DNA of 64,000 nucleotides, from positions 215,784,448-215,848,447 of the forward strand of contig NC_084796.1 of NCBI RefSeq assembly GCF_963169125.1, written 5' to 3'. The notes under the pieces are model-generated. The model worked only from the letters and a program-made list of their open reading frames with translations. It did no database searches and had not been told where the DNA came from. Positions within the stretch are counted from its first letter, which is position 1; each line of letters starts with the position of its first letter. Below are positions 46,401-57,489 of the stretch, one piece after another. Origin of the DNA: Humulus lupulus (Eukaryota > Streptophyta > Magnoliopsida > Rosales > Cannabaceae). The translations under genes and the position numbers were made by a program.

Positions 46401-47274
46401 CTCTTTGGTGTTCTTGCTTAAGGTTTGGACCTTCCTATAAGCTTTGACTCCTTCAAAACCTTTCAAAAACCCTAACAAACTTCCCCCAACAACATAGTCA
46501 ATTAGCTATTTGAAACTCTATGCTTAAAACTTTACAAAAGTCTAGATTAATGAAACTTTACCTTAGGGAAAACCCTTCCTAGACCAAGACTTAGCTTCCA
46601 AGTTTCTTTGGTGTTCTTGGGGTTGCAAATGGAGAGAACACTTGAGAGAGTCTTAAAAAATCAGATGAGAGTGAATGAGGGAGGGAGAGTGGTCGGATTT
46701 GGGGGTTAGAATGGCTCACACAACTCTTCAAAATATCACAAAACACTTGAGTGCTTTTCTACCCACTTGCCCACTTGACTTCTTACACCTTTTTCACTCT
46801 CATTAAGTTTTAATCACCAAACTTACTATTAATTAATTAAATTAAATGTCTCTCATATTTAATTTAATTAACCACAAAATAATATTTAACCTAAGGTCCA
46901 TTCATGGAATAAAATTCCCCATTTCGGCAAAATTAGGCATTTACCACAAAATGCCTTAAAATTTCCATTTTCTTTTAGGTTTATTATTTTTGACCAAACT
47001 TTAAATTTTATGAATGTATTTTATGCCCAAAATATAATTGCCATGATTTTTCATTTTATTTTCCGAGATTTTTACCCGATCAGGGTTTTTGTGTCGGTCC
47101 AGGACCGAAAGTCTTATCTTGACTTTTAAAATCACAAAATTCATATTTTGGCTAGCAATAACTCATGGAATACTTACAAACAAAATATAATATTATTTAA
47201 AATAATATTATTAACCCGGGGGAAAAATACCGACTCGAGTCGTTTAAAGGTACCCGAAAATGCAGGACGTTACA
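43456..47274 (-). mobile_element. Solo LTR (Gypsy type) inside the TNPA-like gene
   Basis: Starts TGTAACGACCC and ends GCAGGACGTTACA, 3819 bp, with exact duplication GATCC (43451-43455, 47275-47279). Removing it restores the reading frame of the transposon gene. No coding domains; long A+T-rich body. The order of landmarks (CTAGGTAAGCGAAAACGC near 43754 in reverse) suggests minus orientation. It contains a 70-bp tandem repeat at 43918-44103. Confidence 0.92.
43918..44103. repeat. Tandem repeat, 70-71 bp unit, about 2.6 copies
   Basis: Units start CCTGCACTCAGAAAA at 43918, 43989 and 44059, and contain GCAAGCAGATATATT and CTATATCTTATCAACA. Units 2 and 3 are nearly identical, so the expansion is recent. 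Confidence 0.9.
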
Positions 47275-49207
47275 GATCCTCCTGCTCCACCTACACAAGT
47301 TATTCGCACTACTCGGTCGAGTTTAGAGAATCAACAAGTTTGTCGCACCACTCGATCTACGGTACTCAGTCAATGACCTAGAGCCACCGCACAATCTAAT
47401 GTAGAGAGAGAACACCCTCAAGGCTCCACACACCCTACTGTACAGGGTGAACAAGTCAATGTGACTACCCATTTTGATACCGAAGATGATAATCAATCTT
47501 CCCAAGTTCCATTAGGTAAATTTAATGTCTTTCATGTTCATTTCTTTAAATTTCTATTTATTTCAATTAAGATTATATTGTATTGTAGGACAAACATCTT
47601 CCTTTAAGCCACGTGGAGTTACTCGCGGCTTGACAACTACAACTATAGCTAAGGCATCATCAACTGGAAAGTTGTCAGTGACTTTTAATGCGGAGTGTCG
47701 TCAACCAAATTTGTACTAATGCTGAGAAATTTAATAATGAGATTGGATTCATTATTCGGAATCATGGTACATTTCATTATAAAGAGTGGAGAATGGTCCC
47801 AGAAAATGTGAGAGCTCCATTGCGACACTATCTTTTGGTAAGTCATTTCATAATATTACATTTATATTTGTAATATTTATAATTAATATTGTATTATGTT
47901 ATAGGAACATTTTGACATCAACTTGAATGATGAGACAACTAAAAAATGCATTGATGAGCAAATGAGAAAAGCTTGGAAGGGTCATAAGTACAAGCTGCAC
48001 TTATATTTCAAAGAAATTGGAGGAGAAAATGATCTTGAGATGGCCAAGAGCAAACGTCATCCAGACTTAAAAGAAGAACATCAAGAAGTTTGGATGATTT
48101 TGTGTGATCTTTGTTGTTCTCCTGAATTTAAGGTAACATTTTTTAGTATTTTGTTTTGTCTTTGATTTACAGATTTTAGTGTTAAACTGTTCAATAAAGT
48201 TTGTAATAAATAGACATTGTGTTGTTCAAAAGAAAATGTTGTGTAAAATTTTCTCTAATAAATTTTATTTGGATTTATTTCTTTAGGAAAGAGCATTAAA
48301 GAATACTACCAATCGATCAAAGAGGAAATGGGAGTCAAAAAATGGTTCAGTCTCCACACCACGACATCACATTCGACGTGGAATGGTGTTAACTTCTCCT
48401 ACCGGTCAAATTGAGACATGGCGTCTAAAGCATTATGATGCTGAGAAAGGATGGACTGAAATAGAGCTCGGGCCATTATATGTAAGTAATTTAAATTTTT
48501 ATTTATTATATTTCTTACTAATAATTAATTAAATATAATATTAGGATAAAATGATGGAGTTAAGGGGTCAACATCCTCCAGAAGAACTGTCTGATAAAGA
48601 GATTATGGAGCGTGTACTTGGACGTGATTCGGTATGCTTGCGAGGGTGGGGGCGGTCTCCTAGTGTCACAACTTCTACTTCACATCGTGAAAATATTGTG
48701 GGTAATCAACCAACTTATGAAGAGTTACTTGAACGACTTAATGATACAACTTCCCCCCTTAATGCTACAAGCGAACAACTTAGTGTAGTTGTGGATATAA
48801 TTCGTCATAACAATTTGATGGCACCACCTCCACCACCTCCAACAGACCAAGCTTCAAATGCAAATTTAAGAGAGTCACCATCTATTTCAGTTCGGGAGTC
48901 ACAAGATGATTCTTAGTTTATTTACATTAATTTACTAAGGAATGAACTTTATGAAGTTTTTTTTATTTTGGTAGGGGTAACCTTAAAATGATAACTTTAT
49001 AACTTATTTTAGTGTTGAACATTATAAAGAATTTTACCATTAAATATTTTATTATTGAATGGTTTTTTTTCTAGTTTATTTCTAATATAGAACATTTACA
49101 AATAACTGTTATTATCTTTTACCTACACATAACCATTAAATTTGAACAAAATATAAATTGTGTAACAAACCAATAAAATAATGCTATGTGGGCTAATAAA
49201 ATGATTC

Positions 49208-49255
49208 CACGCAGGATGCCACATAGGATGCCACGCAGGATGCCACGTAGGATGC
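49208..49255. repeat. 12-bp tandem repeat near the CACTA right end
   Basis: Four units of CACGCAGGATGC / CACATAGGATGC / CACGTAGGATGC, with further scattered CACGTAGGATGCCA and CATCAAACACG motifs to 49330. Lies about 300 bases inside the right terminus and may belong to the subterminal binding region. Confidence 0.8.
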
Positions 49256-49375
49256 AACGTCATCAAACACGTAAAACTACAAAACCATGTCAGCATACAC
49301 GTAGGATGCCATGTCATCAAACACGTCATCTGATGACTCATCAATTGATTTACAACTTAGTGGGGTCCACTGATT

Positions 49376-49543
49376 CTTTTACCTACCAGTGTTAATAAGT
49401 GTAGGTAAAGACTCTTTCCCCACTAACTTTTACCTACCAATCTCTACCAATTCAATATTGGTAGGTAAACCATATTACCTACCATTAGGCTAGTTTTACC
49501 TACACTTACAATTGGTAGGTAAAGACCCCATTTTCTTGTAGTG
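49376..49543. repeat. Right terminal and subterminal repeats of the large CACTA
   Basis: Pairs such as TTTACCTACC and GGTAGGTAAA recur about every 30 bases, matching the left end, then CCCCATTTTCTTGTAGTG. Confidence 0.85.
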
Positions 49544-49546
49544 ATA

Positions 49547-49932
49547 TTTAGATATATTCATGTAGAAAAAATTAGATTATAATTATTTAATTATTTACAA
49601 ATAATTAGTTAATTTTTTTTATTTACTTTGGTAAGAATGACTTTATCACAATAAAGACAAAGATGAAGGATATCTCCCATCAAAAAACGCAACAATTATA
49701 TATTGAGACATTTTAAAAAAACAATTATAGTATAATTCAAGTTTAAAATAAATATCGTTTTGTATTTTTTGTAAGTTTATAATAAGTTAATTTGATAGGA
49801 GTGAATGATCAAGAATAAAAGTTGATGACTGTCTTTCATTTTAACTATTTTGCTATTGTTGCACCCAAATTTCGAGAATAAAATTTATGGCATCGAAACG
49901 TAGGCTTGTAGAGTGTAAGCTCGAAATAAGCA
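49547..49932. other. A+T-rich DNA between two CACTA ends
   Basis: No gene or repeat recognised. It should be the right flank of the element starting at 34529, but shares no clear motif with it. Confidence 0.4.
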
Positions 49933-50800
49933 CACTACAAGAAAAAAATTCTTTTAATAACACCAAAAATGTGTTATCAAAACATACCATAACACTTTTT
50001 GATGTGTTAAGACCGACTATGTTATTGTAGGTCAGGGTACTTTACATAACACTTTATCATTGTTATACAGATGTGTTATTATACTGTCAATGATAACACA
50101 CTTTCTGCGTTATTTTAATAAATAGATAACTGTTTAATTATATTATTTAGGGATAATTGCGGCATAAGTACCCAATGTTTGAGTTTTGTACGCGGCATAG
50201 ACCCATGTTTATTTTTAGTGGCAAAAGTACCCAAAGTCAGTAAAACTGTAATTCCGTCAGTCTCCTCCGTTAGGCAGACACGTGTTATGTTTTTATTGGT
50301 CCAAATCATAATTATTTTTAAAATATTATTGAGTTGGACCAATCACGAAGTGACACGTGCTGGTCCAGTCATCACGAAACGGAACCTAACGGAGGAGGCT
50401 GACGGAATTACAGTTTTACTGACTTTGGGTACCTTTGCCACTAAAAATAAACATTGGGTCTATGCCGCGTACAAAACTCAAACATTGGGTACTTATGCCA
50501 CAAATATCCCTATTATTTATAGTCGATTATATAATACATTGCAATACTTATAAATTTGTGTTATACTACACTTTAGTATAATACATTTTTTGTGTTATAC
50601 TACACTTTAGTATAACACATTTTTTGTGTTATACTGCACTTTAGTATAACACATTATTTGTGTTATGTAATGAAGTTTGAATAACAAAATTCTTTACATA
50701 AAAAGTGTTATTGTAATAGATATTATAACACAATTTTCGTATTATTTTAATATTTAGATAAGTATAAATTCTCATTATATATTCATTTATATAACACTAA
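49933..50800. mobile_element. 5' end of a third CACTA-like element
   Basis: Begins CACTACAAGAAAAAAATTC, followed by subterminal motifs TGTGTTAT and ATAACAC in many copies (for example TGTGTTATACTACACTTTAG around 50560-50660). No right terminus is visible up to 58930, where a Gypsy starts. If the element is whole, its right end lies beyond that Gypsy. Confidence 0.65.
50150..50510. mobile_element. Mutator-type foldback MITE
   Basis: 361 bp with inverted repeats of about 135 bases covering most of its length: left GGGATAATTGCGGCATAAGT, right the complement of ACTTATGCCACAAATATCCC. The flanking duplication TATTATTTA is 9 bp and exact (50141-50149, 50511-50519). Long inverted repeats and 9-bp duplications are the mark of the Mutator superfamily. 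No coding capacity; it would fold into a long hairpin. Confidence 0.92.
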
Positions 50801-50819
50801 TTTATTCTATTATATTTAA

Positions 50820-51028
50820 AAAAATTTATATAATTAAAATTAGCTTTCTAATATATACTAGCATCATCAAATGATCTTGATTTTCAAATAACAAAAAGTA
50901 AAAACATTCAACATTGTATTAACAATCCACAAATTAGTTTAAAACATTCAACACTGTCATCAACAACAAAATGTTCTTTAAGTATTTAAGTAGTCTTAAA
51001 TATTCAACATATTGAAAAGTTACTACTT
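50820..51028. other. A+T-rich spacer
   Basis: No feature recognised. Confidence 0.4.
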
Positions 51029-51049
51029 TCAGCACAAAATATTCTCCCC

Positions 51050-51200
51050 TGACAGTGCATATATGCCTAAGCTCCTAGTATTTGCCAAATTAAAAAACAA
51101 CAGTTGCAATGATTGTATAGTTGCAAGGAGAGGGTCCAGTGCATATATGCCTAAGCTCCTAGTATTTGGAGGTGCTAGGTATCCTGGTTCATAATTCTGC
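51050..51200 (-). pseudogene. Exon-like segment with internal direct repeat, unrecognised
   Basis: The minus strand reads QNYEPGYLAPPNTRSLGIYA then LDPLLATIQSLQLLFFNLAN and again TRSLGIYAL. A 31-base direct repeat (GTGCATATATGCCTAAGCTC and on) lies at about 51054 and 51139. The first part looks protein-like. It may be the last exon of the chimeric series on this strand. No identification. Confidence 0.35.
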
Positions 51201-51770
51201 ATATATAATATTGTTATTATTAGAACTTTCATATTAGAAATTTAAAATATTCCAAGAATAATGTGTAAGTACTAAAAAAAGTCATGGGAAAATCAGCCCC
51301 AAAAAAAGCATATAAAGTAATTCTTGTAAACTGAAAAAAAGAGTAATTCTTGTAATACTTTTTATTTCATTTCCCTCTTTCTCAATACTGATTTTTTACT
51401 TTACTAGTTATTATAATACTTTTTCAATAAAGTTATACTCTTGTGTTGTAGAAAGAGTGATTTGTTGTATATATACATTTATTAGTTGTATAATTTATTA
51501 GTTTATGTTCAAAAACTGAGAAATAAGAAGAAAATTTAACTAACAGAATGTAATCCCATGCACACTGGATGCATATATAGGACAGGTACAATCCTATGAA
51601 TATACATTAATAGCCTAATATGCGACAATCGATAGAAAGATAAAGCCTATAAAGTGGACATGCTAGTAACTTCTACTTGCATTATTATGTCAAACATGTC
51701 AATACTTGAAAAGAAAAGAAACCTGTTATTTTATCAAAATACATTTTCTACACTTCTAAAATAAAATTAC

Positions 51771-51848
51771 CTGCAGAACAAAAGCTGGTGAAGACAGAGA
51801 AAGACCTGCACCAATCACAATAACCTCATCAACACTTCTTATATTGAC
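51771..51848 (-). pseudogene. Exon-like segment VIVIGAG, unrecognised
   Basis: Bounded on the minus strand by an AG acceptor (GGCAG) and a GTAATT donor; 78 bases, exactly 26 codons without stop: VNIRSVDEVIVIGAGLSLSS then PAFVLQ. The VIVIGAGL stretch resembles a nucleotide-binding Gly-rich loop, but this is too short to name. Probably a captured exon. Confidence 0.4.
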
Positions 51849-51849
51849 C

Positions 51850-54620
51850 TGCCATGGGTACATTCTAGTAGAGTTCCATAGAAAATTTGGAAAAAAAAAG
51901 GTAGTTTACATGTTACCATATGGACAAGTGTAAATGAATGAAAAATTAGAGTTCCAAGATTTTATGATTATGGTGTCTCAAAAGCAGTCCCTCATTGTCT
52001 ACTCAACTGATTGTGGTGAGAAAATTGAACCAAAGCCAATACACAAACACTTGGCAAACATACCAGCGAGCAACAGATGAATAAGCTAGCAAACACCAGG
52101 TAAAAACCAGCAGAAAAATAAGAAAGTCACACTTGGAATTATATTGGTTTAAACCACAATGTGTCACTCTAGGTCTAGTTCATCAGCTCGAGCAAATCCA
52201 TTATAGATGATAAAGATTACAGCCAAATACAGAGTTACAGCAGACAACGGTCAGTGTGAATAAGAGATATTTTCTCATGAAAAAGGAAAAAAGGTATGAA
52301 TCAGAAACAAAATTTTAGTTTGTCCCCATAATGTTGCATAAGCAAACTAGAAGGATAGTTTTAGGCATAACCATATAAAATTCTTCAGTTACATAAATGC
52401 AGATAGAAGAAGAACACAATATCTGAATGCTAACATGATAAGGATCTGTAAGATAATATCTAAATAGGAAAATATCTGAATACACAAGTTTCATCCTTAA
52501 GTAAATAGGAAAATATATATATATATATATAGAGAATGTTTTGTAAATTTCAATGACCAAGAACAACTTCTCTACCAGTAAGGTATAAAGGAATTTTAAC
52601 ATTTGAAAAAAACGAAAATGCTCTCATTGATACTCAGACATCTCAGTCTAAACAAATGTGTGTATTTTTGTACCACTCCCAAGTTCAAAAGTAAGAAATA
52701 GTTTACTTTTTCCATGTGAAATATATATGTTCTGAGCAGTAAAATACAATCTGAATTCAGAGAAGCATCAAAATATGAACAATGAAGAAGAAAGAGCACA
52801 TAGTCCAACCATGGAAAACAAAAATCAGAAGTACTTGGCAAAAATGGCCTGAATGGCCAAGTAAAGTCATATCTCAACCTTTTTCAAGAGATTTTCTTGT
52901 CAGAAGCTATCTCCTTTAACATCTATTTTTTTAAGAAAAAAAACCTCAGAGCCATAGATAGTTTTCCAAACCATGAAATAGTCTTAGGAAGGGTACAATA
53001 ATCAAATTTAGAGCACCATAACACCAGCTGCGGAAATTATTGTTAATAGGACATTTTTGAAATAACAAAAGAACCATATTTTTCTCTCAGAACTGCAATG
53101 TGAGTTTTTCTCAATACACCCGAGCATACATTTAGTTCAAATATTGTTAGATATTAGATGTTTCATGACAGCCATATATGTGATAATCAGGAAAACCCCA
53201 CTCTGAACTTTGTCATAGTTGTCTCAAACAAAATGAAGAAAAATTTATATAAGTTTCATGCAAGTCAATACCTAAAATCAAGAAGTAAGCAATCCAATTC
53301 ATGAATGAAGCTTTTGAAACTCATGAAACAACTTCAGTTGCTAGTTCAGATCACATCAAACAAATTAGTTTCAAACACTACTATAAATAAGTAAGCAATC
53401 CAATTCACCAACATGCATTACAGTAGTCATTATAGCTTAAGCCACTTACAAAAAATCTGAAGAAACACAGAAAGAGAAAGACAGAAAGAGAAAGAACAAA
53501 TAATTTATTAATAAAAAGAAAGATATCACCTACCAATAATAAAAGCATCACAAGGCGAACACGAAATAAGGCTAGATAAAAAAATAACATTTATACACTG
53601 CTTTGCAAAAGGCAAGAAAAACATATAGGGAAGCATAAGAGCCTATAATAATTAATGCCGTCATAATAAAACAAATCAACACACTGTACGAACAACCTTG
53701 AAAAAAAGGAAGTTTCAAAACACTATCCTATGTTATTAAATATTCCAAAAACGTTTTGTTTATATAAATAAATATATTGTGTCTTCTAACTTTTAACCTA
53801 ATTATATAATATTAATTAACTCTATGGTGCTATTTCAATAGAATTAATACACATGAGTCCAATGGAATGAGGCAAATATGGGAGCAGAGTCAATAACATA
53901 CACTTTTATATTATGAAAGATATACATAGTTAATTATGTGTGCTTACTAACTAGAAGCCAACAATTGGTATAAAGTGCAATGTCCAAATAAAAAATAATA
54001 CTTAAAAAGCAAATAGTATAATTACCATAAGAAGACAACATAGGTAACCCAATTTCTCAAGCTTTTAAGAACCTGCATATAAAGTTTTATCATAAGCTAA
54101 ATAAGAGGAGCTTTTGTGCAATGAATGAAGAGATATACAACTAGCACTATTACCAAAAGTAAACTGAAAATAATGGTGAACCTCATTTGCACAATACAAA
54201 AATATCAACATTCAGGGCATTAAAGTATAGCAGAGGAAAAAAAGAATGGAGAACTTACCCTTCCAATAGAGTAGACTATGATACATAGTTGACCAAAGAT
54301 TTTAGAGATGACTAGAGACACTCAAGATGACCAGAAGTAGAGATCTTCAATGGTGAAGTAGAGATTTTCTTTTCCTAAAATGTTGATATAGGGAAAATGT
54401 AAAAAAGAAAAAACCCTTAAAGTTACAAAAAATACAAAATAATGAAGAAAAAAACAAGAAAATTCATACCAATACAGTGATAACGATTCCAAGAAAATGC
54501 ATACCAAAACAGTGATAATAATACCGAAACAAGAAAAAAACAATAACAACCAGTCTTTAAAATATTGACCTCTGATGTGTAGAACTATATTAAACTTGGA
54601 AAATCAAACTAAAGACCTTA
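51850..54620. other. Intron-like A+T-rich DNA, no gene recognised
   Basis: Only short chance frames. Includes a TATATA run (52516-52530) and AG-rich tracts (53450-53520). Possible introns of the minus-strand chimeric unit, or unclassified repeats. Confidence 0.4.
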
Positions 54621-54621
54621 C

Positions 54622-54720
54622 CTCAAGGAACCATTAGAGCCAGTATCAAGAATATTTGTATTTAAAGCCACATCAAATAAATTTGCCTTAATAGCTGCTA
54701 CAGAAACGTATGAAGGGAAA
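54622..54720 (-). pseudogene. Exon-like segment, unrecognised
   Basis: The minus strand has a poly-T tract with GGTCAG acceptor, then 99 bases reading FPSYVSVAAIKANLFDVALN then TNILDTGSNGSL, and the donor GTAAGG. Sound splice sites and protein-like composition suggest a real exon moved here. I do not recognise the protein. Confidence 0.45.
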
Positions 54721-55484
54721 CTGACCAAAAAAAAAAACAATGTAAAACTCATCATAATCAGAAGCAAGGCTTCGGGCAAGCAAACAATTTAAGTATATGC
54801 CAAGAGGCTCGCAAAACATTTTAACACCGTGAAATTCTGGGGTTTGTAGCATTCAAGCACTTAAATGCCTTATTGAAACAATTGCATCAGTAAATCTTCT
54901 CATAAGAAATGTGCTGGTGGAAAAGTATAACGATATCTTTATACACAAATTTTTTTAGTCAAAAGCAAATGACATAACTATGATGCTCTTGGTGACCTTA
55001 ACTACTAGCTAGAGAGAGGTCAATATAGAGTTACATCCTAAATTTATATATATAAAATGTAACTGTTTTAGCATGTGATTTACACATTCAATCTCTATTT
55101 ATCTTTCCAACACTCATTTTCTCTCATTAAAAATAATCTTAAGTTATTAATTTTATTCTCAAGACCTGAAAGAGAATATAAATTTGTAGTGCGTGTAAAT
55201 ATATATAGTACAAATTATTCATATTTCCTCTCTTCATTCTCTTCTACCACTCTAATTCTTCTTTCACTAATTCCACTACAATTTGCCAATTCAGCATTTG
55301 TCATCATCTTTGAATTACACTATTTATCTCCTTCACTTTACATTTTTTTTAAAGAGAGTATTTATTTGGCCCTCAAACTGTAGAATTAGAATCTCATTTT
55401 GGTCTCAAGACCTTCAAATGTATGGTTTTACTACCCAGACCTAATTTTTTTTGTCAATAATAAAGAAGGGGCCAAAACATGATT

Positions 55485-55572
55485 AGAATGGTAAAATGAG
55501 ACACTTGAAAGTTAAAAGGGCCAAAGTTAGAATGGTAAAATGAGACACTTGAAAGTTAAAAGGGCCAAAGTT
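55485..55572. repeat. 44-bp tandem duplication
   Basis: Two exact units beginning AGAATGGTAAAATGAGACAC (55485-55528 and 55529-55572), with a third partial start. Confidence 0.9.
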
Positions 55573-56517
55573 AGAATGGTAGTGCATAAAAAATCTTTGA
55601 CTAGAATAGTAACAGCTATCTGTTGGGTTATTTGACTAGAGAAGAATAAGAAAATCTTTGAGGAAATGGAAAACAAGGTGGAGAAATTTGGGATAAATTT
55701 ATAATGAGTGGTGGAGAAATTTGGCTTGATTTTGCATAGTGTTAATCCTGTTACTTTTTGTTTCATTTATGTTTTTGAATACATTCTTTTACTAGTTTGA
55801 TTTGGAGCAAATGTGAATTCAAATTTTTGTTAGCTGAAATTAACAAAGTAGTGCAGTATTATTTAGTTAATGCTTCAGTGAATTATGTAGTCTGATTTAT
55901 TGAAGTTTGCTGCTCTTTGTGCATTGAGCAGGTATTTAGTAGAGGAAAAACTAGATGACAACATCTTTTTTATATTCCTATTTTTGGGAACAACAACATC
56001 AGGATTGATCTTAGAAGAAAAAACAACAAATGATATGAATTGGGCTTACGGATAGTAGTAATTTATCAAATTGTGGAGCATAAGTGTCTAGATATTGTTA
56101 TTAAGGTTTTTTTTTCTATAAATAGAAAATATATGTACAACTTTTGATGTAGTGTGTAAGTTTGTATATATGGTTAGTTTGTATTATGTTTTAGAAATTG
56201 TATATAATCTGATTAATTTTGTAAAAATTAGTTTTGATATTTTAGTAATTTTCTTTTTTATGATAATATAATAAAAAAGAGTAAAGCTCCATATGGATCA
56301 GAGAAAAAAAGAAAGGAAAAAAATAAAGTACCTATTGACTATTTTGGAGAAAATCCAAATTGCAAGAACCAACATTTGCACCCACATTTGGTAGGCCCTG
56401 ATTCAGGAATAGTAATATATTTTATTAATTAGCTGATCATAAAATACAATTCAAACTTCAAAGGAGCATCTATCTGAGGGAAGAATTCAAAAGTTAAGAG
56501 GTAGAACAATAGCTACT

Positions 56518-56702
56518 TGTGGGAAGAGTTCCAGTGGATTTGCATTAGGGCCAACAGCAGGTGCAATAGCAAGTTGTGATGCTTGCACTAATGGAAAGAT
56601 TGTTGGGGAGTTTTCTGCTGCCTAAGCAGGAACTTGGGCAACTGGTGGAACATCTGCTTGTTCAGGAATTCCCTGATGCATAACATCTATGTCAACTTCA
56701 TA
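56518..56702 (-). pseudogene. Captured RAD23-like exon
   Basis: Minus strand, bounded by GGCAG acceptor and a GTAGCT donor: YEVDIDVMHQGIPEQADVPP then VAQVPA, one TAG, AAENSPT, and AIAPAVGPNANPLELFPQ. GIPEQA..PPVA and GPNANPL(D/E)LFPQ are the end of the first UBA domain and the linker before the XPC-binding domain of plant RAD23 (ubiquitin receptor in excision repair and proteasome delivery). The usual EYLYSG is altered to VMHQG, and the stop makes it non-coding as it stands. Recognised by eye from the family. Confidence 0.75.
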
Positions 56703-57383
56703 CTGCCATCAACAAAGAATGTCTCTTACAACAAACCCACCAAAAAAAGTCTAGAAAAAAGAAGAAAACCCCAAAACAACAAAAATTACAATAGTGCATA
56801 AATGAATCTCAAGTGAAGCTTAATAACATATATGTTGTGTTGTACAAATAAAATGTGAAAACAAAGCCATAGAATCATTATATATATATATACATCTTAC
56901 AATCAAGTGACTTATCACCCCAAAACAACTAAGTCAATTTTCTTTTCTATTTTCAAGTAAAAGAAATTTGTACACATGTTGTGCTAATAAAATGTGAAAA
57001 CTAAGCAAGCAAAATACTTAAGAATTTATTTAGGATCCATAGATTAATGGTAGATAATATATACTACGGACAAAATTTATTTAAGGATTTAAAAAAAAAT
57101 AAAAAAGAGAGATATTGATTTGGGGATTTAGAAATACTCATTAACTAAACCAAATCAAAATTAAGAGAAGAGTGTACTTCTGTTTTGGATTTTGAAATCA
57201 TGAAATACACATATATAAATTATAGACTAAAGATCCTAAAAAGAAAATGCATCATTTCGAAAGCCATCTAAATTAGTTATTTGCAGCATCAGAACCACTC
57301 AAAACAATACAACCAACACAAGACATAATGATTATAAAAGAAAAAAAAATACAATACCACCAACACTAGTTAATAATTAATAC

Positions 57384-57488
57384 CTTGGCCAAGCTTAAAC
57401 TTGAAAGGAATCCTCTATAATGGCTGGAATTGAACTTAGTCCCATCAAGAACAGTTCCAGTGTAATGAGGCGCTACACCAGTACAAAC
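57384..57488 (-). pseudogene. Captured FKBP-type peptidyl-prolyl isomerase exon
   Basis: Minus strand, between a TTTATTAG acceptor and a GTATTA donor, 105 bases. Reads CTGVAPHYTGTVLDGTKFNS then SHYRG; after a one-base shift it reads IPFKFKLGQG. HYTG.LLDGTKFDSS...PF.FKLGQG is the FKBP domain of plant FKBP62/65-type (ROF) proteins. The frameshift and several changed residues show decay. It lies on the same strand as, and upstream of, the RAD23-like exon. Confidence 0.75.
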
Positions 57489-57489
57489 C

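Larger units (their letters stand above)
43310..48916 (+). pseudogene. CACTA TNPA-like gene (Transposase_24 type), split by a solo LTR
   Basis: ATG at 43310: MAPGRRTTRSTAQSQQ, then repeats of VIDPPAPPSQVVRTTRS. The solo LTR 43456-47274 lies within the second VIDP. Leaving it out, the frame continues at 47280. Exons: 43310-43455 with 47280-47515, 47589-47837, 47905-48132, 48287-48481 and 48545-48916; all have GT..AG introns in phase. Later exons read EIGFIIRNHGTFHYKEWRMV, KAWKGHKYKLHLYFKEIGGE and SKRHPDLKEEHQEVWMILCD, typical of the plant En/Spm Ptta family, ending VRESQDDS. One in-frame TGA lies at about 47375 and a frameshift near 47700. In live elements this class binds subterminal repeats. 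The TNPA identification is by position and family resemblance. Confidence 0.85.
34842..49543 (+). mobile_element. Large CACTA (En/Spm) transposon with transposase genes, captured gene pieces and nested solo LTR
   Basis: The left end CACTACAAGAAATC and right end TTTTCTTGTAGTG are flanked by the duplication ATA (34839-34841, 49544-49546). Both subterminal regions share inverted motifs TTACCTACCAAT / ATTGGTAGGTAAA. Inside are a TNP2-type transposase gene (39484-43061) and a TNPA-like gene (43310-48916), both on the plus strand, as in autonomous En/Spm elements. The left 4.6 kb hold pieces of unrelated host genes. Without the nested LTR the element is about 10.9 kb. The TNP2 gene has stops and a frameshift, so this copy is probably no longer autonomous. 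Confidence 0.92.

Noticed and set aside
49123..49395. Met/Arg/His-rich frames on both strands
   Set aside because: Produced by the 12-bp tandem repeat; no protein-like composition.
55075..55383. 102-codon hydrophobic open frame
   Set aside because: A+T-rich, low complexity, no start context or relatives; typical chance frame.
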